Below are positions 41,391 to 50,221 of a stretch of 64,000 nt of DNA, piece after piece. Position numbers and translations under genes: made by a program. The stretch covers positions 62,001 through 126,000 of the forward strand of contig SVPP01000004.1 in the NCBI GenBank assembly GCA_015065765.1. Direction: 5' to 3'. The notes below the pieces were generated by a model, which did not search any database, was not told the origin of the DNA, and was given only the letters and a program-made list of their open reading frames with translations. Origin of the DNA: Oscillospiraceae bacterium. GTDB taxonomy: Bacteria > Bacillota > Clostridia > Oscillospirales > Acutalibacteraceae. Position 1 is the first letter of the stretch. The number at the start of each line of letters is the position of its first letter.

Positions 41391-41708
41391 TCACTGTTCT
41401 GTTTTTATGTTTTCTTCAATTACAAGCTCTGCAATAATGCTTGTGTGCGTTACAAACATTACTCTGATTTTTGCACTTTCACCGATTTTGTCATAAATTC
41501 TACCTGCGCTCGATGTGCCCTTATAAACTGTTCTGACACTGTTTGCAACATATCCTACTGTGCCGAGACCTACGGCTTCGACCTTGATTGCCTCATCGTC
41601 AAAATCATTATCATAATCCTTGACGATTTTCAGCTCGTCACCGATTTTAAAACCGCTGTTACCGCAGTACTGATTCATGCCTGTAATTGTTACGAAGAAA
41701 TTTTTCAT
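41391..41708 (-). CDS. HIRAN-domain protein
   Basis: 105 residues from ATG 41708, seven bases after GGAGAT; longer frames begin upstream of this site and have no support. The chain is one HIRAN domain: F-F-V-T-I-T-G, F-K-I-G-D-E-L, D-Y-D-N-D-F-D-D-E-A-I-K-V, G-T-V-G-Y-V-A-N-S-V. HIRAN domains bind free 3' DNA ends in eukaryotic HLTF and stand alone in many bacteria, where function is not settled. It is 88 bases after a membrane-protein gene and ends the run that begins with the alpha/beta hydrolase. Confidence 0.85.
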   Translation of the reverse strand: MKNFFVTITGMNQYCGNSGFKIGDELKIVKDYDNDFDDEAIKVEAVGLGTVGYVANSVRTVYKGTSSAGRIYDKIGESAKIRVMFVTHTSIIAELVIEENIKTEQ

Positions 41709-41796
41709 TTTCTTCATCTCCTTTCGTGAGACAATAATAGCACACGCACCACAAAAGGAAAAGATAACCAAAAAGCAAAGTACAAATTGTTGGACT

Positions 41797-42312
41797 TTAA
41801 TCGTATTTTTCTCTGTATTTTTCTGCAAACTCCAGCAAATCATCGTCAATCAAAACCTCACCATTATACCTCTGTGCCTTGGTACAAATGGTGTAAAAAA
41901 GCTGTTTGTGTTTCAGAAAAAGAACTGAAATCGGGATAGGGTCAGGATAATTTTTTGATATTACCAGTATCTTGTAAATGCCGATAAGAGGCAGTTTTTT
42001 GGAATCAAGACCTGTGATACTCTCATAGGAAAGCGTGACTGAAAAGGTTTTCAATTTGTTGAAAGAATTGAATCTGAAATTATTGAATTTCACATATTCA
42101 CCCTGCGTTTCAACGCTTCTGCTCAGGTTGTCCATAACAACTATCAATGTGAATGCAACGGGTGCTGCATAGAGCAGGTCATCAAGTCCCTTTCCCCCGC
42201 CCTTGCTGAATTGTTCCACATAGTCGGGGAAAAAGTAAAGAATAATAAAGCTTACCAATGAAAGACCTGAAAATACCGCCACATAAACAAACGGATTATA
42301 TCTGTGCTTCAT
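41797..42312 (-). CDS. Two-TM membrane protein, function unknown
   Basis: 171 residues from ATG 42312, six bases after AGGTGAT (a TTG at 42318 would lie in that site). Two hydrophobic segments at about 9-28 and 45-60, then a soluble strand-rich domain of about 105 residues with regularly spaced F/V/I and a final acidic helix (L-L-E-F-A-E-K-Y-R-E). The layout (two N-terminal TM plus PH-like domain) resembles bacterial PH-domain membrane proteins, but this is a guess from pattern. It begins two bases after the alpha/beta hydrolase stop. Confidence 0.75.
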   Translation of the reverse strand: MKHRYNPFVYVAVFSGLSLVSFIILYFFPDYVEQFSKGGGKGLDDLLYAAPVAFTLIVVMDNLSRSVETQGEYVKFNNFRFNSFNKLKTFSVTLSYESITGLDSKKLPLIGIYKILVISKNYPDPIPISVLFLKHKQLFYTICTKAQRYNGEVLIDDDLLEFAEKYREKYD

Positions 42313-42314
42313 TT

Positions 42315-43046
42315 TCAATCACCTGCAAATCCTGCTATTTTTTCAGCAGTAATTTCAATTTGTTCACTCTGTGTTATTGTAGGAGTGCCATCACCCTCCT
42401 GATTTCCGTACATGCCGAAATATGCGTGACAACCGCCTTCAATTACGATTTCCGTAAAATCATCAGGCAGATTCGTTTTGTTTTCATCATACTTTTCACG
42501 ATTCAGAATTTTATCCTCACTGCCATAAACAGAAAGAACTTTCAGACCTATATCAGACAAGTCTTCAGTGGAATATGAACCTAACAAAACAAGCCCCTCA
42601 AAAGCATCTGAATTTTCTGAAATATACGATGCAGCCATGGAACCGCCCAAAGAATGACCGCCGATATACCACTTTTCAATCTCAGGAAATTTTCCCTGTA
42701 TTCCGTCTGCCGCATTCATATCGAACACTGCAAGATTAAAAGGCATTTCCACAAGAACACATAAAATCCTCTTTTCAGCACATAAAGCCATCAGTGGTTC
42801 GTAAGCTGTATATTCAACCTTTCCTCCCGGATAGAAAATTAATCCTGCAATGGGGTTATCAGGCTCATATACCACATTTCCGTCTTCATTGATATTTCTC
42901 GTAATATTTTTGTGTGCAGAAGCATTTGCAAACACCTCTGTTTCTGCACGGTAATAGTCACTGACATAAATACCGCAAGCAACCACAACAACTGCCACTA
43001 CCGCAAAAACAGAAATTAAACTTATGAGTAATTTTTTCCTTTTCAC
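42315..43046 (-). CDS. Membrane-anchored alpha/beta hydrolase
   Basis: 243 residues from GTG 43046, five bases after GAGGTG. N-terminal TM about 7-28, then an alpha/beta-hydrolase fold: oxyanion strand L-I-F-Y-P-G-G-K, nucleophile in G-G-H-S-L-G-G at about residue 130, acid in V-Y-G-S-E-D-K near 178, and His in E-G-G-C-H-A-Y-F-G near 207. So the triad is complete and faces outside. The sequence resembles carboxymethylenebutenolidase/dienelactone hydrolases but the substrate is unknown. It is the first gene of a run with the PH-like membrane protein and the HIRAN protein. Confidence 0.85.
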   Translation of the reverse strand: MKRKKLLISLISVFAVVAVVVVACGIYVSDYYRAETEVFANASAHKNITRNINEDGNVVYEPDNPIAGLIFYPGGKVEYTAYEPLMALCAEKRILCVLVEMPFNLAVFDMNAADGIQGKFPEIEKWYIGGHSLGGSMAASYISENSDAFEGLVLLGSYSTEDLSDIGLKVLSVYGSEDKILNREKYDENKTNLPDDFTEIVIEGGCHAYFGMYGNQEGDGTPTITQSEQIEITAEKIAGFAGD

Positions 43047-43063
43047 AATAACACCTCAAGCGT

Positions 43064-43092
43064 ATTATAGCAAAAAATCTCCCTTTTGCCAA
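43064..43092 (-). promoter_or_regulatory. Promoter embedded in the upstream terminator
   Basis: Minus strand TTGGCA (43087-43092), 17-base spacer, TATAAT (43064-43069). The -35 lies in the loop and stem of the terminator at 43072-43103, so the two signals overlap. Confidence 0.7.
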
Positions 43093-43103
43093 GGGAGATT
43101 TTT
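43072..43103 (-). terminator. Terminator of the lipoprotein transcript
   Basis: Minus strand AAAATCTCCCTT / AAGGGAGATTTT with a five-base loop and a T-run. It stands directly after the lipoprotein stop. Confidence 0.85.
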
Positions 43104-43107
43104 CCGA

Positions 43108-43560
43108 TTATGCTTTTACGCTGCCTTTTACCGCAGTAACCTCAGCGGACTTCACAGAAATTTTCTGATACCCCTCAGTGGAAGTACATGTATCAAAAAA
43201 CATTTCCATATCGTTGCCGAGAACATCACTGATTTCCAGAGCAATCTGCTTTGTTTTAGTGATTTCCTTGTCAGTACCTTCGTAGAGGATATACGTTACC
43301 TGGAAAGTAAGTTCAACCTCTTTGAGATTGTAATCTGAGTTTGTTTCTGCAGCAGAAACAAAAAACTGACCTTCGGAAATATACACTTTTTCTCCCGTGC
43401 TGTCATCAATTTTCTCTGCCACATCAACACCGTAGTCGATGTCAAAATAAGTCTTTACATTTTCAGTTGTCAGCTCTGCACCTTTTGCTCCGCATGATGA
43501 AAGCACAACAACAAAAGCAAGCGACAGAACAACACATATTATTTTTTTGAATTTTTTCAT
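43108..43560 (-). CDS. Small lipoprotein, function unknown
   Basis: 150 residues. Lipobox L-S-S-C at residues 20-23 after a hydrophobic signal, so a lipid-anchored outer-face protein. The mature chain is mainly beta-strand, with alternating V/I/Y and Thr, and repeated E-V-E-L-T-F-Q-V-T-Y patterns; composition resembles an immunoglobulin-like or DUF-type lipoprotein. It is 13 bases after the LRR-protein gene and is the last gene in the MFS-LRR-lipoprotein run. Confidence 0.75.
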   Translation of the reverse strand: MKKFKKIICVVLSLAFVVVLSSCGAKGAELTTENVKTYFDIDYGVDVAEKIDDSTGEKVYISEGQFFVSAAETNSDYNLKEVELTFQVTYILYEGTDKEITKTKQIALEISDVLGNDMEMFFDTCTSTEGYQKISVKSAEVTAVKGSVKA

Positions 43561-43573
43561 GTTTTAACCTTCT

Positions 43574-44800
43574 CTATTTTGCTATTCTTTCTGATGAATA
43601 AACAACATCTATACTCTTCTTGAAGAGCAGATAGTCATACTGAGGCAGCCACTGGTCACCCTCTTGAACTTTTTCTTTAAACTCTTCTTCGTCAAGAGCT
43701 GAATTCATCTGTGCTACACCGCGAAGCTCGCCGTCTTCTTTATAAACTGTATCCCAGAAAGCGTGGTGGCCGATAAACGTTACACTATCGGGAATGTAAA
43801 CATAAGTCAGTGCCTGATTGTAACTGAAAGCATCTGAGTCAATTATTCTGAGCCCCTCAGGAAGTGAAAGATAAACTTCACCGAGTTTTTCTTCAGAAGT
43901 GAAAACTGTATCAACAACAACGCTGTCTGTTCTGTAAGAATAAATGTTGTCAAGTGATGCTATGTTGCTGTACTGGTCCTTAGGCTCATGAAGTTTAAAC
44001 ACAGCAAGGCTTCCAATAGTTTCAAGACCTTCGGGGAGATAGATATTTCTCAGATTAACATAGCTGAAGCAGAGTTCACCGAGAGTTTTAACCGTTGACG
44101 GAACAACATAAGTCTGGATATCTCTTATATAATCTTCGCCTGCATCTGCTCTGTAAGGCTCAGTTTCATAGCCGTATTTTTCACGAAGATAGTTATCGTG
44201 GTTGCAGGGATAATTGATAAGAACTGTTTTATCCTTATTGTAGAGCACCCCGTCAATGTCACAATAATAGGGGTTATCCTCGTCTACTTCAATCCTCTCA
44301 AGTGCCCAGCAGGAATAGAATGATTTGCTGTCAATTTTTTCAACATCCTTGCCGATATTGACAACCTTTATAACACCGTCACAGTTAAATGCATATTCTC
44401 TGATTTCAGTGATTTTCTTTGTTTCATCTTTGACAAGGCTGAAGTTTGTTTCGGGGTTTTTGTCATTCTGATCATAAACCACTTCTGTCACATAGTCGAT
44501 ATCGAGCTCTGTGATATAGCCTGTGTTACCGAATTTTGAAAGCTGATATGTACCCTGTGATGCATTTTCGTATTCAAAAGTTTCTTTTTGAACGGTTCTG
44601 ATACTGAAATAAACAGAGAGAGAAACTGCAATTATTATTGTAATTGCGAAAATGATTTTCTTCAGCGTATAGTGTTTATAAGGTTTACCTATATGGGGTG
44701 CTGCAAGTCCTTCAATCTGATAAGTCCAGATTTCGTCCTCCGGGATATCAAGATGGATAGGCTCTTCAACCTGATTTTTAATCTTTTTATCTTTTTTCAT
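43574..44800 (-). CDS. Membrane-anchored leucine-rich-repeat protein (BspA/LRR_5 type)
   Basis: 408 residues from ATG 44800 (GGAGG ten bases upstream; an in-frame GTG 44809 abuts that site). A short basic/acidic cytoplasmic N-terminus, a TM at about 49-69, then BspA-type leucine-rich repeats: I-T-E-I-R-E-Y-A-F-N, V-E-K-I-D-S-K-S-F-Y, L-E-T-I-G-S-L-A-V-F, L-R-I-I-D-S-D-A-F-S and V-T-F-I-G-H-H-A-F-W, interrupted by insert segments. Such repeats mediate surface binding. The repeats form two blocks separated by a Tyr/Asp-rich insert (roughly residues 180-230). It starts sixteen bases after the transporter gene and is probably expressed with it. Confidence 0.85.
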   Translation of the reverse strand: MKKDKKIKNQVEEPIHLDIPEDEIWTYQIEGLAAPHIGKPYKHYTLKKIIFAITIIIAVSLSVYFSIRTVQKETFEYENASQGTYQLSKFGNTGYITELDIDYVTEVVYDQNDKNPETNFSLVKDETKKITEIREYAFNCDGVIKVVNIGKDVEKIDSKSFYSCWALERIEVDEDNPYYCDIDGVLYNKDKTVLINYPCNHDNYLREKYGYETEPYRADAGEDYIRDIQTYVVPSTVKTLGELCFSYVNLRNIYLPEGLETIGSLAVFKLHEPKDQYSNIASLDNIYSYRTDSVVVDTVFTSEEKLGEVYLSLPEGLRIIDSDAFSYNQALTYVYIPDSVTFIGHHAFWDTVYKEDGELRGVAQMNSALDEEEFKEKVQEGDQWLPQYDYLLFKKSIDVVYSSERIAK

Positions 44801-44815
44801 TTCTCTCACCCCTCC

Positions 44816-46582
44816 TTAACCTTTATATCCGCCGGAGGTTGTAATGCCCTCTTCCTGTGCTTTCTTTTCAGTCACTTCTGCACGGCGTTTGAGAACTTCC
44901 ATAACCATATTCTGTTTCTTCGAATCGTAATCCCAGAAGAAATAGGGAATTGTCATCAGCACAAAACCGATAATATCAACAATAAGCGGAATTGCAATAA
45001 TATTTCTTCTTGATGCGTCAATGAAGAGAACCTCCCAGTTACTGTTGAAGCCATATGTAAGCAGGAACAAGGGAATGAGAAGACCGATGAAATTCTTTAT
45101 GGGGTCAACAAACCAACCGTAAACGCTTGCAAAGCTTTCAAGTCTTTCACCTGAAAGATACATCTGATAGTCCGCGATACGCACGTTCATATCGTGGCCT
45201 GCAGTTGTAGGAACAGTCTTTGTCATCTCCATGAAGAAGAGAACAACAATACAGATTGTACCGCAGACAACAAGGTTTTCTCCGCAGAACCAGATAGCAC
45301 AGACAATCGCAGCGTTACCGATTGCACGGCTGAGCTGATAGAAAATCATAATCTGCTTGTATGAGAATCGCTTGAGGAAATATGGTGAAAGCAGATCGGG
45401 CGGAGTTCCCGCAAAGGAAATAAGTGCCACGATAAGGCTGTATGGCAAACCACTCAGACGGAATGTATAGAGATAAAGAATCGTAACAAAAGGAAGCATA
45501 CCGTTACCGAGAGCATCGATAAGACCTACAATTGTGTTGATAAGAAGATATTTGTTCTTCAGAACGCCGAACATACCGTCCCAGAACTTAATCTGAACCT
45601 TCTTCTCAATAGGCGGCTGAGGAATTCTTTCCTTGACCTTGCCCGCAAATGCCATGGTAAAGCAAACCGCAGTGACAAAGGTAATGGGAATTACGAATCT
45701 GTAAACATTTATATCTGCCCATTCATAACGGAGCATACCGATAATAACAGGAAGAATAATTGCGAGAATTGAGTTGAAAATATGTGAAATCTTGATGGGA
45801 TAGCTGCGGACAAGAATTCTTTCCTGAAGATTGGGGCTGATGCTCTTTGTACATGTTTCAAGATTATTGGCAAAGCCGAAAACATTAAAGCATGCAAAGA
45901 GAAGGTTTGCAACCCACACTCTTGTTGCAACATCGGGAATGTTGTAAACAGGAAGCCAGCCGATGAGAATTACCATGACACATTTCGGAATCGCATCACA
46001 ATAAAGTGAATATTTATATCTGCCGTATTTGGGAAGAAGCTTCTTTCTCCAGAAAATATTTCTCGCACCCACCCAGCCTGTATACAGGAAATGGGTGCCG
46101 AAGACTTTGAAGCAGGATGCAGCAGTCATACCCTCAAGACCATTCAGGTACGTTATGAATGTGCTTGTCTGACTGAAAAGACTTGACCAGTCAAAGAAAA
46201 TACACGAAAGACCGAATGCTATCATTCCGAGATAAACGGCGTTGAGCTTACGCTCTGTCTTTTTCGGCAGGAAGCCTAAGTTATCGCATACAAACCACCA
46301 GATAAGAGCTGAGATATAGTTTAGCGGCATATTAATGATGTTGATAACTGAGAATGTGAGATACGGAAGCTTATAGTGGTGCATGATAAGGTAACATGCA
46401 GATGCAAAAGAGATATACTCCAGTGTTTTCGAGCCTGCATAGTTACTGCCTACTGCAAAAACTATGTCCTTATATTCCTTGTAAGGCACATATTTTCCCT
46501 CAGCAGGTGTATCCCAGTGAGTTCTTATTTCGGTGGCAAAGTCTTTCACTTTGTCCATGAGTTTTCCTTTGTTTTCACTCAT
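44816..46582 (-). CDS. MFS / GPH-type membrane transporter
   Basis: 588 residues with about twelve hydrophobic segments, beginning near residue 60, separated by short basic loops (R-K-K, K-R-F, R-R) and a central cytoplasmic loop near 330. The first forty residues are soluble and charged, and the C-terminus is an Lys/Glu-rich cytoplasmic tail. Layout and the paired L-P-Y-S-L / Y-x-L-S-R-A-I-G segments fit the glycoside-pentoside-hexuronide cation symporter or related MFS families; the substrate is not evident. Longer than the typical 450-500 residues of GPH members, mainly through loop 1 and the tails. It lies behind the promoter at 46632-46660 and precedes the LRR gene. Confidence 0.82.
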   Translation of the reverse strand: MSENKGKLMDKVKDFATEIRTHWDTPAEGKYVPYKEYKDIVFAVGSNYAGSKTLEYISFASACYLIMHHYKLPYLTFSVINIINMPLNYISALIWWFVCDNLGFLPKKTERKLNAVYLGMIAFGLSCIFFDWSSLFSQTSTFITYLNGLEGMTAASCFKVFGTHFLYTGWVGARNIFWRKKLLPKYGRYKYSLYCDAIPKCVMVILIGWLPVYNIPDVATRVWVANLLFACFNVFGFANNLETCTKSISPNLQERILVRSYPIKISHIFNSILAIILPVIIGMLRYEWADINVYRFVIPITFVTAVCFTMAFAGKVKERIPQPPIEKKVQIKFWDGMFGVLKNKYLLINTIVGLIDALGNGMLPFVTILYLYTFRLSGLPYSLIVALISFAGTPPDLLSPYFLKRFSYKQIMIFYQLSRAIGNAAIVCAIWFCGENLVVCGTICIVVLFFMEMTKTVPTTAGHDMNVRIADYQMYLSGERLESFASVYGWFVDPIKNFIGLLIPLFLLTYGFNSNWEVLFIDASRRNIIAIPLIVDIIGFVLMTIPYFFWDYDSKKQNMVMEVLKRRAEVTEKKAQEEGITTSGGYKG

Positions 46583-46631
46583 TTATGTACCGACCTCCTT
46601 ATAAATATAATTAAATTTAATATTCCTTAAC

Positions 46632-46660
46632 ATTTTAGCACATCTACATAAAAAAGACAA
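46632..46660 (-). promoter_or_regulatory. Promoter of the transporter-LRR-lipoprotein run
   Basis: Minus strand TTGTCT (46655-46660), 17-base spacer, TAAAAT (46632-46637), with GGAGG and ATG 46582 downstream. Confidence 0.65.
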
Positions 46661-46667
46661 GTTTTTT

Positions 46668-46704
46668 AAGACAAAATTTACACAATTCGTGTAAATTTTG
46701 TCTT
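46668..46704. promoter_or_regulatory. 16-bp perfect palindrome between divergent promoters
   Basis: AAGACAAAATTTACAC / GTGTAAATTTTGTCTT with a five-base centre. It lies eight bases upstream of the transporter's -35 and 52 bases from the divergent promoter. Placement suits an operator; a short T-run on the plus side also allows a terminator insulating the two units. Confidence 0.55.
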
Positions 46705-46755
46705 TTTATTTCTGATCAGGCACTACAGATTTAACAATTGTGTCGTAGTATTGTG

Positions 46756-46784
46756 TTGCAATTTCTGCCCTTTTGTGGTATTAT
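46756..46784 (+). promoter_or_regulatory. Promoter of the GtrA-GH3-DUF819 run
   Basis: TTGCAA (46756-46761), 17-base spacer, TATTAT (46779-46784), 36 bases before the ATG at 46821. Confidence 0.65.
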
Positions 46785-46820
46785 ATCGTGGTATCAGTAT
46801 AAAAAGAGGCTTAATTTCAA

Positions 46821-47282
46821 ATGCAGAAAAATCAGGAAAATAAAAAAACGGCTGTGCAGTTTATAAAAAACACTGTAATGGGCTTTGTTGTAACAATTTT
46901 CGAGAGTCTTTCTCTCACTCCATTTTACAGACTTTTTGCCTTTATAGTCGATGAAACACCCCGACTTTTTGCGGCAAACACGGTTTCTATAGTAATCTTC
47001 TTTTTTGTAAGATTTTTCATCAACTATTTCTGGGTGTTCCACAGCAAAAGAAATATCATTAAAATTTTACCGCTTTTTGCGGTGTTGATTGCAGTATTTT
47101 CCGTCACCACCACATGGGCAATTGAAGGTGTAACTTATCTCTTCAATCTTTCAGATGCTCTTGTAAATGCTTTGGGTGACGACACTGTAATGTTTATCGC
47201 AAAAATGATTGCAACATTTGTTATGGGCATTGTAAACTTTGCAATTTGTAAGAAATTTATTTTTACGGAGGATAAAAAATGA
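46821..47282 (+). CDS. Four-TM GtrA-like membrane protein
   Basis: 153 residues with four hydrophobic helices at about 15-35, 50-70, 80-100 and 123-143. The motif F-F-V-R-F-F-I-N-Y-F-W-V-F between helices 2 and 3 and N-F-A-I-C-K-K-F-I-F at the C-terminus match the GtrA family pattern (R-x-x-x-N-x-x-x-x-x-x-W-x-F). GtrA proteins move polyprenyl-linked sugars or serve as lipid-linked glycan helpers. Its stop overlaps the GH3 start by an ATGA, so the two are translationally coupled, though the link between the functions is unclear. Confidence 0.7.
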   Translation: MQKNQENKKTAVQFIKNTVMGFVVTIFESLSLTPFYRLFAFIVDETPRLFAANTVSIVIFFFVRFFINYFWVFHSKRNIIKILPLFAVLIAVFSVTTTWAIEGVTYLFNLSDALVNALGDDTVMFIAKMIATFVMGIVNFAICKKFIFTEDKK

Positions 47283-48994
47283 ACAAGGTATTCGGCAGAC
47301 TTATGATTGAATTCGGTTCCTTCCTGGGAAGAAGCGAACTGAGAAAGCTTGATTTCTATTCTTCAAGAGCTGTTAAACAGCAGGAAAGAAATCTCAGAAA
47401 GCTTATGAAACAGAATAAAAACACTGTTTATGGTAAGCTTCACAACTTTGGTGATGTAAAATCAGTTGAAGATTATCAGAGAATTGTCCCCTATTCTGCA
47501 TATCCCGATTACGAGGATTATATAGACAGAATGGCTAACAAAGGCGAGAAAAATCTCATTACAAAGAAAATGATTGCAAGATATGCCGAATCCTCCGGCA
47601 GTACAGGCAAATCAAAGCTCATCCCCATGTCTGCATGGTCTCTGTGGGTTTGTCAGTGCTTCAGCTTCAGTGCACCTGTTGGCTGTGCATTCAAATATTT
47701 CAAAGAGAAAAAAGGCATGAGAATGCCTCCTCAGAAAGGACTTCTCACAATCGAAGTTCTCGCTCACAAAACTCCCAGCGGAGTTATTGCAGGCGGTCTT
47801 GCGGCACATCCTATGATTAACTTAAAACCTGTAACTCCTTTCTACACAACTTCTCCCAAAGAAGTCATGTTCCCTAAAACACGTGATGCTATGGACATGC
47901 ACTATATGAAACTCCGTTTTGCTCTTCCGAGACGCGATGTAAGCTACATAGGCACTGTTTTTGTTACAATGGTTGAATCAATGATGTTCTACCTTGAAAA
48001 CAATTGGGAAATGCTCTGCGACGATATCGAAAAGGGCACAATCAACGAAAGCATTGCATGTCCTCCCGATGTAAGGAAGAAGCTCCTCAAGAAATGTAAA
48101 CCCGATCCCGAAAGAGCTGAAGAGCTGAGACGTGAATTCAGAAAGGGCTTTGACGAAGAAGCAATTGTTCCCAGAATCTGGCCGAATATCGGCTGGCTCT
48201 ACGGCATGGGAACAGGAAGCCTTTCTCACTACGCTAAGAAGCTTCGCCGTTATATCGGTCCCGACCTTCCCATTCACTACTTAGGATATGCAGCATCTGA
48301 AGGTCTTATGGCTGTTCCTACAGAGCTTGATTCATTTGAATATGTTCTTCTTCCTCAGAACGGCTTCTATGAATTCCTTCCTGTTGATGCTCCCGAGGAT
48401 TCAACGCCTCTTACAATCAGTCAGCTTGAAGTCGGCAAGGATTACGAAATTATCGTCACAAATATGAGCGGTCTTTACCGTTACAGAATCGAAGACGTTG
48501 TACGCGTTACAGGCTACCACAAGCAGTCACCCAAGGTTACTTTCCTTTACAGAAGAAATCAGATTGCTAACATCAGCGGTGAAAAAATCAATCAGCATGC
48601 ATTTGATATTCTCGTAAATGAACTTTCAAGCACTGTTGGTGAGAACTTCAACGGCTACTGTATCTATCCTGACAGAACAACATCTCCCGGCCACTATCAG
48701 CTCCTCATCGAGCCTGAAAACCCCGATGTTCCTGACAGTGATTGCGAAAAATATGCAGAGATTTTCGAGAAGAGACTTTGCGAAACCAACGTTCTTGTTC
48801 CTCCCCTTATCAGAAATGGTGCTCTCGGTCACTGTGAAGTAAAATTCCTTAAGACAGGAACTTATGAGGAATACCGCGATGTCCTCAGAGCCAAGGGTGC
48901 TAACCTTAATCAGGCAAAGCCTGTAAAGGTTCTTGACAATGAAGAAAGAATTGAATATTTCTTCTCACATGTACGCGAATCTCTTAAAAAGTAA
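47279..48994 (+). CDS. GH3 family acyl-adenylate amidosynthetase
   Basis: 571 residues. The GH3 (auxin-responsive) branch of the adenylate-forming enzymes: A-E-S-S-G-S-T-G-K-S-K-L-I-P near residue 105, the motif L-G-Y-A-A-S-E-G near 340 and L-Y-R-Y-R-I-E-D-V-V-R-V-T-G-Y near 400. Plant GH3 enzymes join acyl groups (IAA, jasmonate) to amino acids through an acyl-AMP. Bacterial members are common in Bacteroidota and some Firmicutes with unknown substrates. No carrier protein or thioesterase is fused. It is coupled to the GtrA-like gene and followed by a DUF819 permease, so an acylated metabolite may be made and transported (inference). Confidence 0.9.
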   Translation: MNKVFGRLMIEFGSFLGRSELRKLDFYSSRAVKQQERNLRKLMKQNKNTVYGKLHNFGDVKSVEDYQRIVPYSAYPDYEDYIDRMANKGEKNLITKKMIARYAESSGSTGKSKLIPMSAWSLWVCQCFSFSAPVGCAFKYFKEKKGMRMPPQKGLLTIEVLAHKTPSGVIAGGLAAHPMINLKPVTPFYTTSPKEVMFPKTRDAMDMHYMKLRFALPRRDVSYIGTVFVTMVESMMFYLENNWEMLCDDIEKGTINESIACPPDVRKKLLKKCKPDPERAEELRREFRKGFDEEAIVPRIWPNIGWLYGMGTGSLSHYAKKLRRYIGPDLPIHYLGYAASEGLMAVPTELDSFEYVLLPQNGFYEFLPVDAPEDSTPLTISQLEVGKDYEIIVTNMSGLYRYRIEDVVRVTGYHKQSPKVTFLYRRNQIANISGEKINQHAFDILVNELSSTVGENFNGYCIYPDRTTSPGHYQLLIEPENPDVPDSDCEKYAEIFEKRLCETNVLVPPLIRNGALGHCEVKFLKTGTYEEYRDVLRAKGANLNQAKPVKVLDNEERIEYFFSHVRESLKK

Positions 48995-49003
48995 GGTGTA
49001 AAA

Positions 49004-50161
49004 ATGAACATTCTTATAGCCGTTTTATTCATGCTTGTACCCGCTCCCATTATTTATCTCAACAACAGAGTAAAATGGGTTAACAAGCTTGGAATCGTTC
49101 TCATCTGCTACATTCTCGGCATTATTGTTGGTAACATCGGAATTCTTCCTGAAAGCTTTTCAGGAATCCAGTCAACAATGCAGGATGTAAGCGTCTGTCT
49201 TGCCCTGCCTCTCATTCTCTTTTCACTTGATCTGAAAAAGTGGCTCAAAACCGCAAAAAAAGGCATTATTTGTATGCTCCTTGCAATTGTCTCAATTTCA
49301 GTTGTGGTTTTTGCCCTTCATCTGATTTTCGGTGCAAGCGACCCCAACACTCCTCAGTATGCAGGTCTTGCAATGGGCGTTTACACAGGCGGCACACCTA
49401 ACATCGCATCTATCAAAACTGCAATCGGTGTTGACGAAACAACATATACCATGTTCAACACTTATGACATGGTAATTTCTATAGGATATATTCTCCTGCT
49501 CACTTCAGGAGCAAAAGCAGTATTCAAAAAAGTTTTCAGACTCCGTGATTTTGAAGGTGACAAGAATGTAAGCCGTGACGATACAAATAATGACACTGCA
49601 GACCCTGAAAATTACAAAGGCTTCTTCAAGCCTCAGATTCTCGGCAAGGTTCTTCTTGCAGTTCTCCTTTCAGGTGTAATTCTTGCAATTTCCTATGTAG
49701 TGGGCGAAATGGCTACAGGATATGAAACTGCAGTTACAATCCTTCTTGTAACAACACTTGCAATTGTCTGCTCATTTATAAAACCTGTGCGCGAAATCAG
49801 AAAAACAACACAGACAGGCATGTACCTTATCTATGTTTTCTGCTTCACCGTTGCAACAATGGCAGACATAAAAATGCTTGTAAACATCAACTGGACAATT
49901 CTGTCTTACGTTTTCTTCTCAATTTTCGGCAGTATGATACTTCATGCACTGCTTTGCAAAGCAGCAAAAATTGACGCTGACACAATGATTATCACATCAA
50001 CATCAGCTATCTGTTCACCGCCTTTTGTTCCTGTTGTTGCGGCTTCACTTAAAAATAACGCTGCACTTCTTTCAGGTATCGCAACAGGCATTATCGGCTA
50101 TGCTATCGGCAACTACCTGGGCATAGGAACATACTGGCTTCTTGAGAGATTACCATTTTAA
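49004..50161 (+). CDS. DUF819 (YjcL-type) multi-TM permease
   Basis: 385 residues, about ten to eleven hydrophobic helices, with the glycine-rich half-helix pair G-L-A-M-G-V-Y-T-G-G-T-P-N and S-T-S-A-I-C-S-P-P-F-V-P of the DUF819 family, and a hydrophilic loop at about 180-205 rich in Asp and Asn. The fold is related to sodium/bile-acid- and dicarboxylate-type transporters; the substrate is unknown. Nine bases after the GH3 gene, so probably its transport partner. A hairpin follows. Confidence 0.88.
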   Translation: MNILIAVLFMLVPAPIIYLNNRVKWVNKLGIVLICYILGIIVGNIGILPESFSGIQSTMQDVSVCLALPLILFSLDLKKWLKTAKKGIICMLLAIVSISVVVFALHLIFGASDPNTPQYAGLAMGVYTGGTPNIASIKTAIGVDETTYTMFNTYDMVISIGYILLLTSGAKAVFKKVFRLRDFEGDKNVSRDDTNNDTADPENYKGFFKPQILGKVLLAVLLSGVILAISYVVGEMATGYETAVTILLVTTLAIVCSFIKPVREIRKTTQTGMYLIYVFCFTVATMADIKMLVNINWTILSYVFFSIFGSMILHALLCKAAKIDADTMIITSTSAICSPPFVPVVAASLKNNAALLSGIATGIIGYAIGNYLGIGTYWLLERLPF

Positions 50162-50168
50162 ATTTAAA

Positions 50169-50194
50169 GGGACGATGTATTATTTCATCGTCCC
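50169..50194 (+). terminator. Hairpin between DUF819 and lyase genes
   Basis: GGGACGATG / CATCGTCCC, perfect nine-base arms around an eight-base loop, followed by ATACGATTTTT. The T-run is weak, so a partial terminator or an mRNA boundary is the likely role. Confidence 0.6.
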
Positions 50195-50221
50195 ATACGA
50201 TTTTTAAGGAGGAAATAGATT

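Noticed and set aside
47279-48994. GH3 read as glycoside hydrolase family 3
   Set aside because: Motifs are those of the auxin-responsive GH3 adenylating family, not of the glycosidase.
50169-50194. Hairpin considered as a riboswitch for the lyase gene
   Set aside because: It is a simple 9-bp stem with no conserved multi-helix core.
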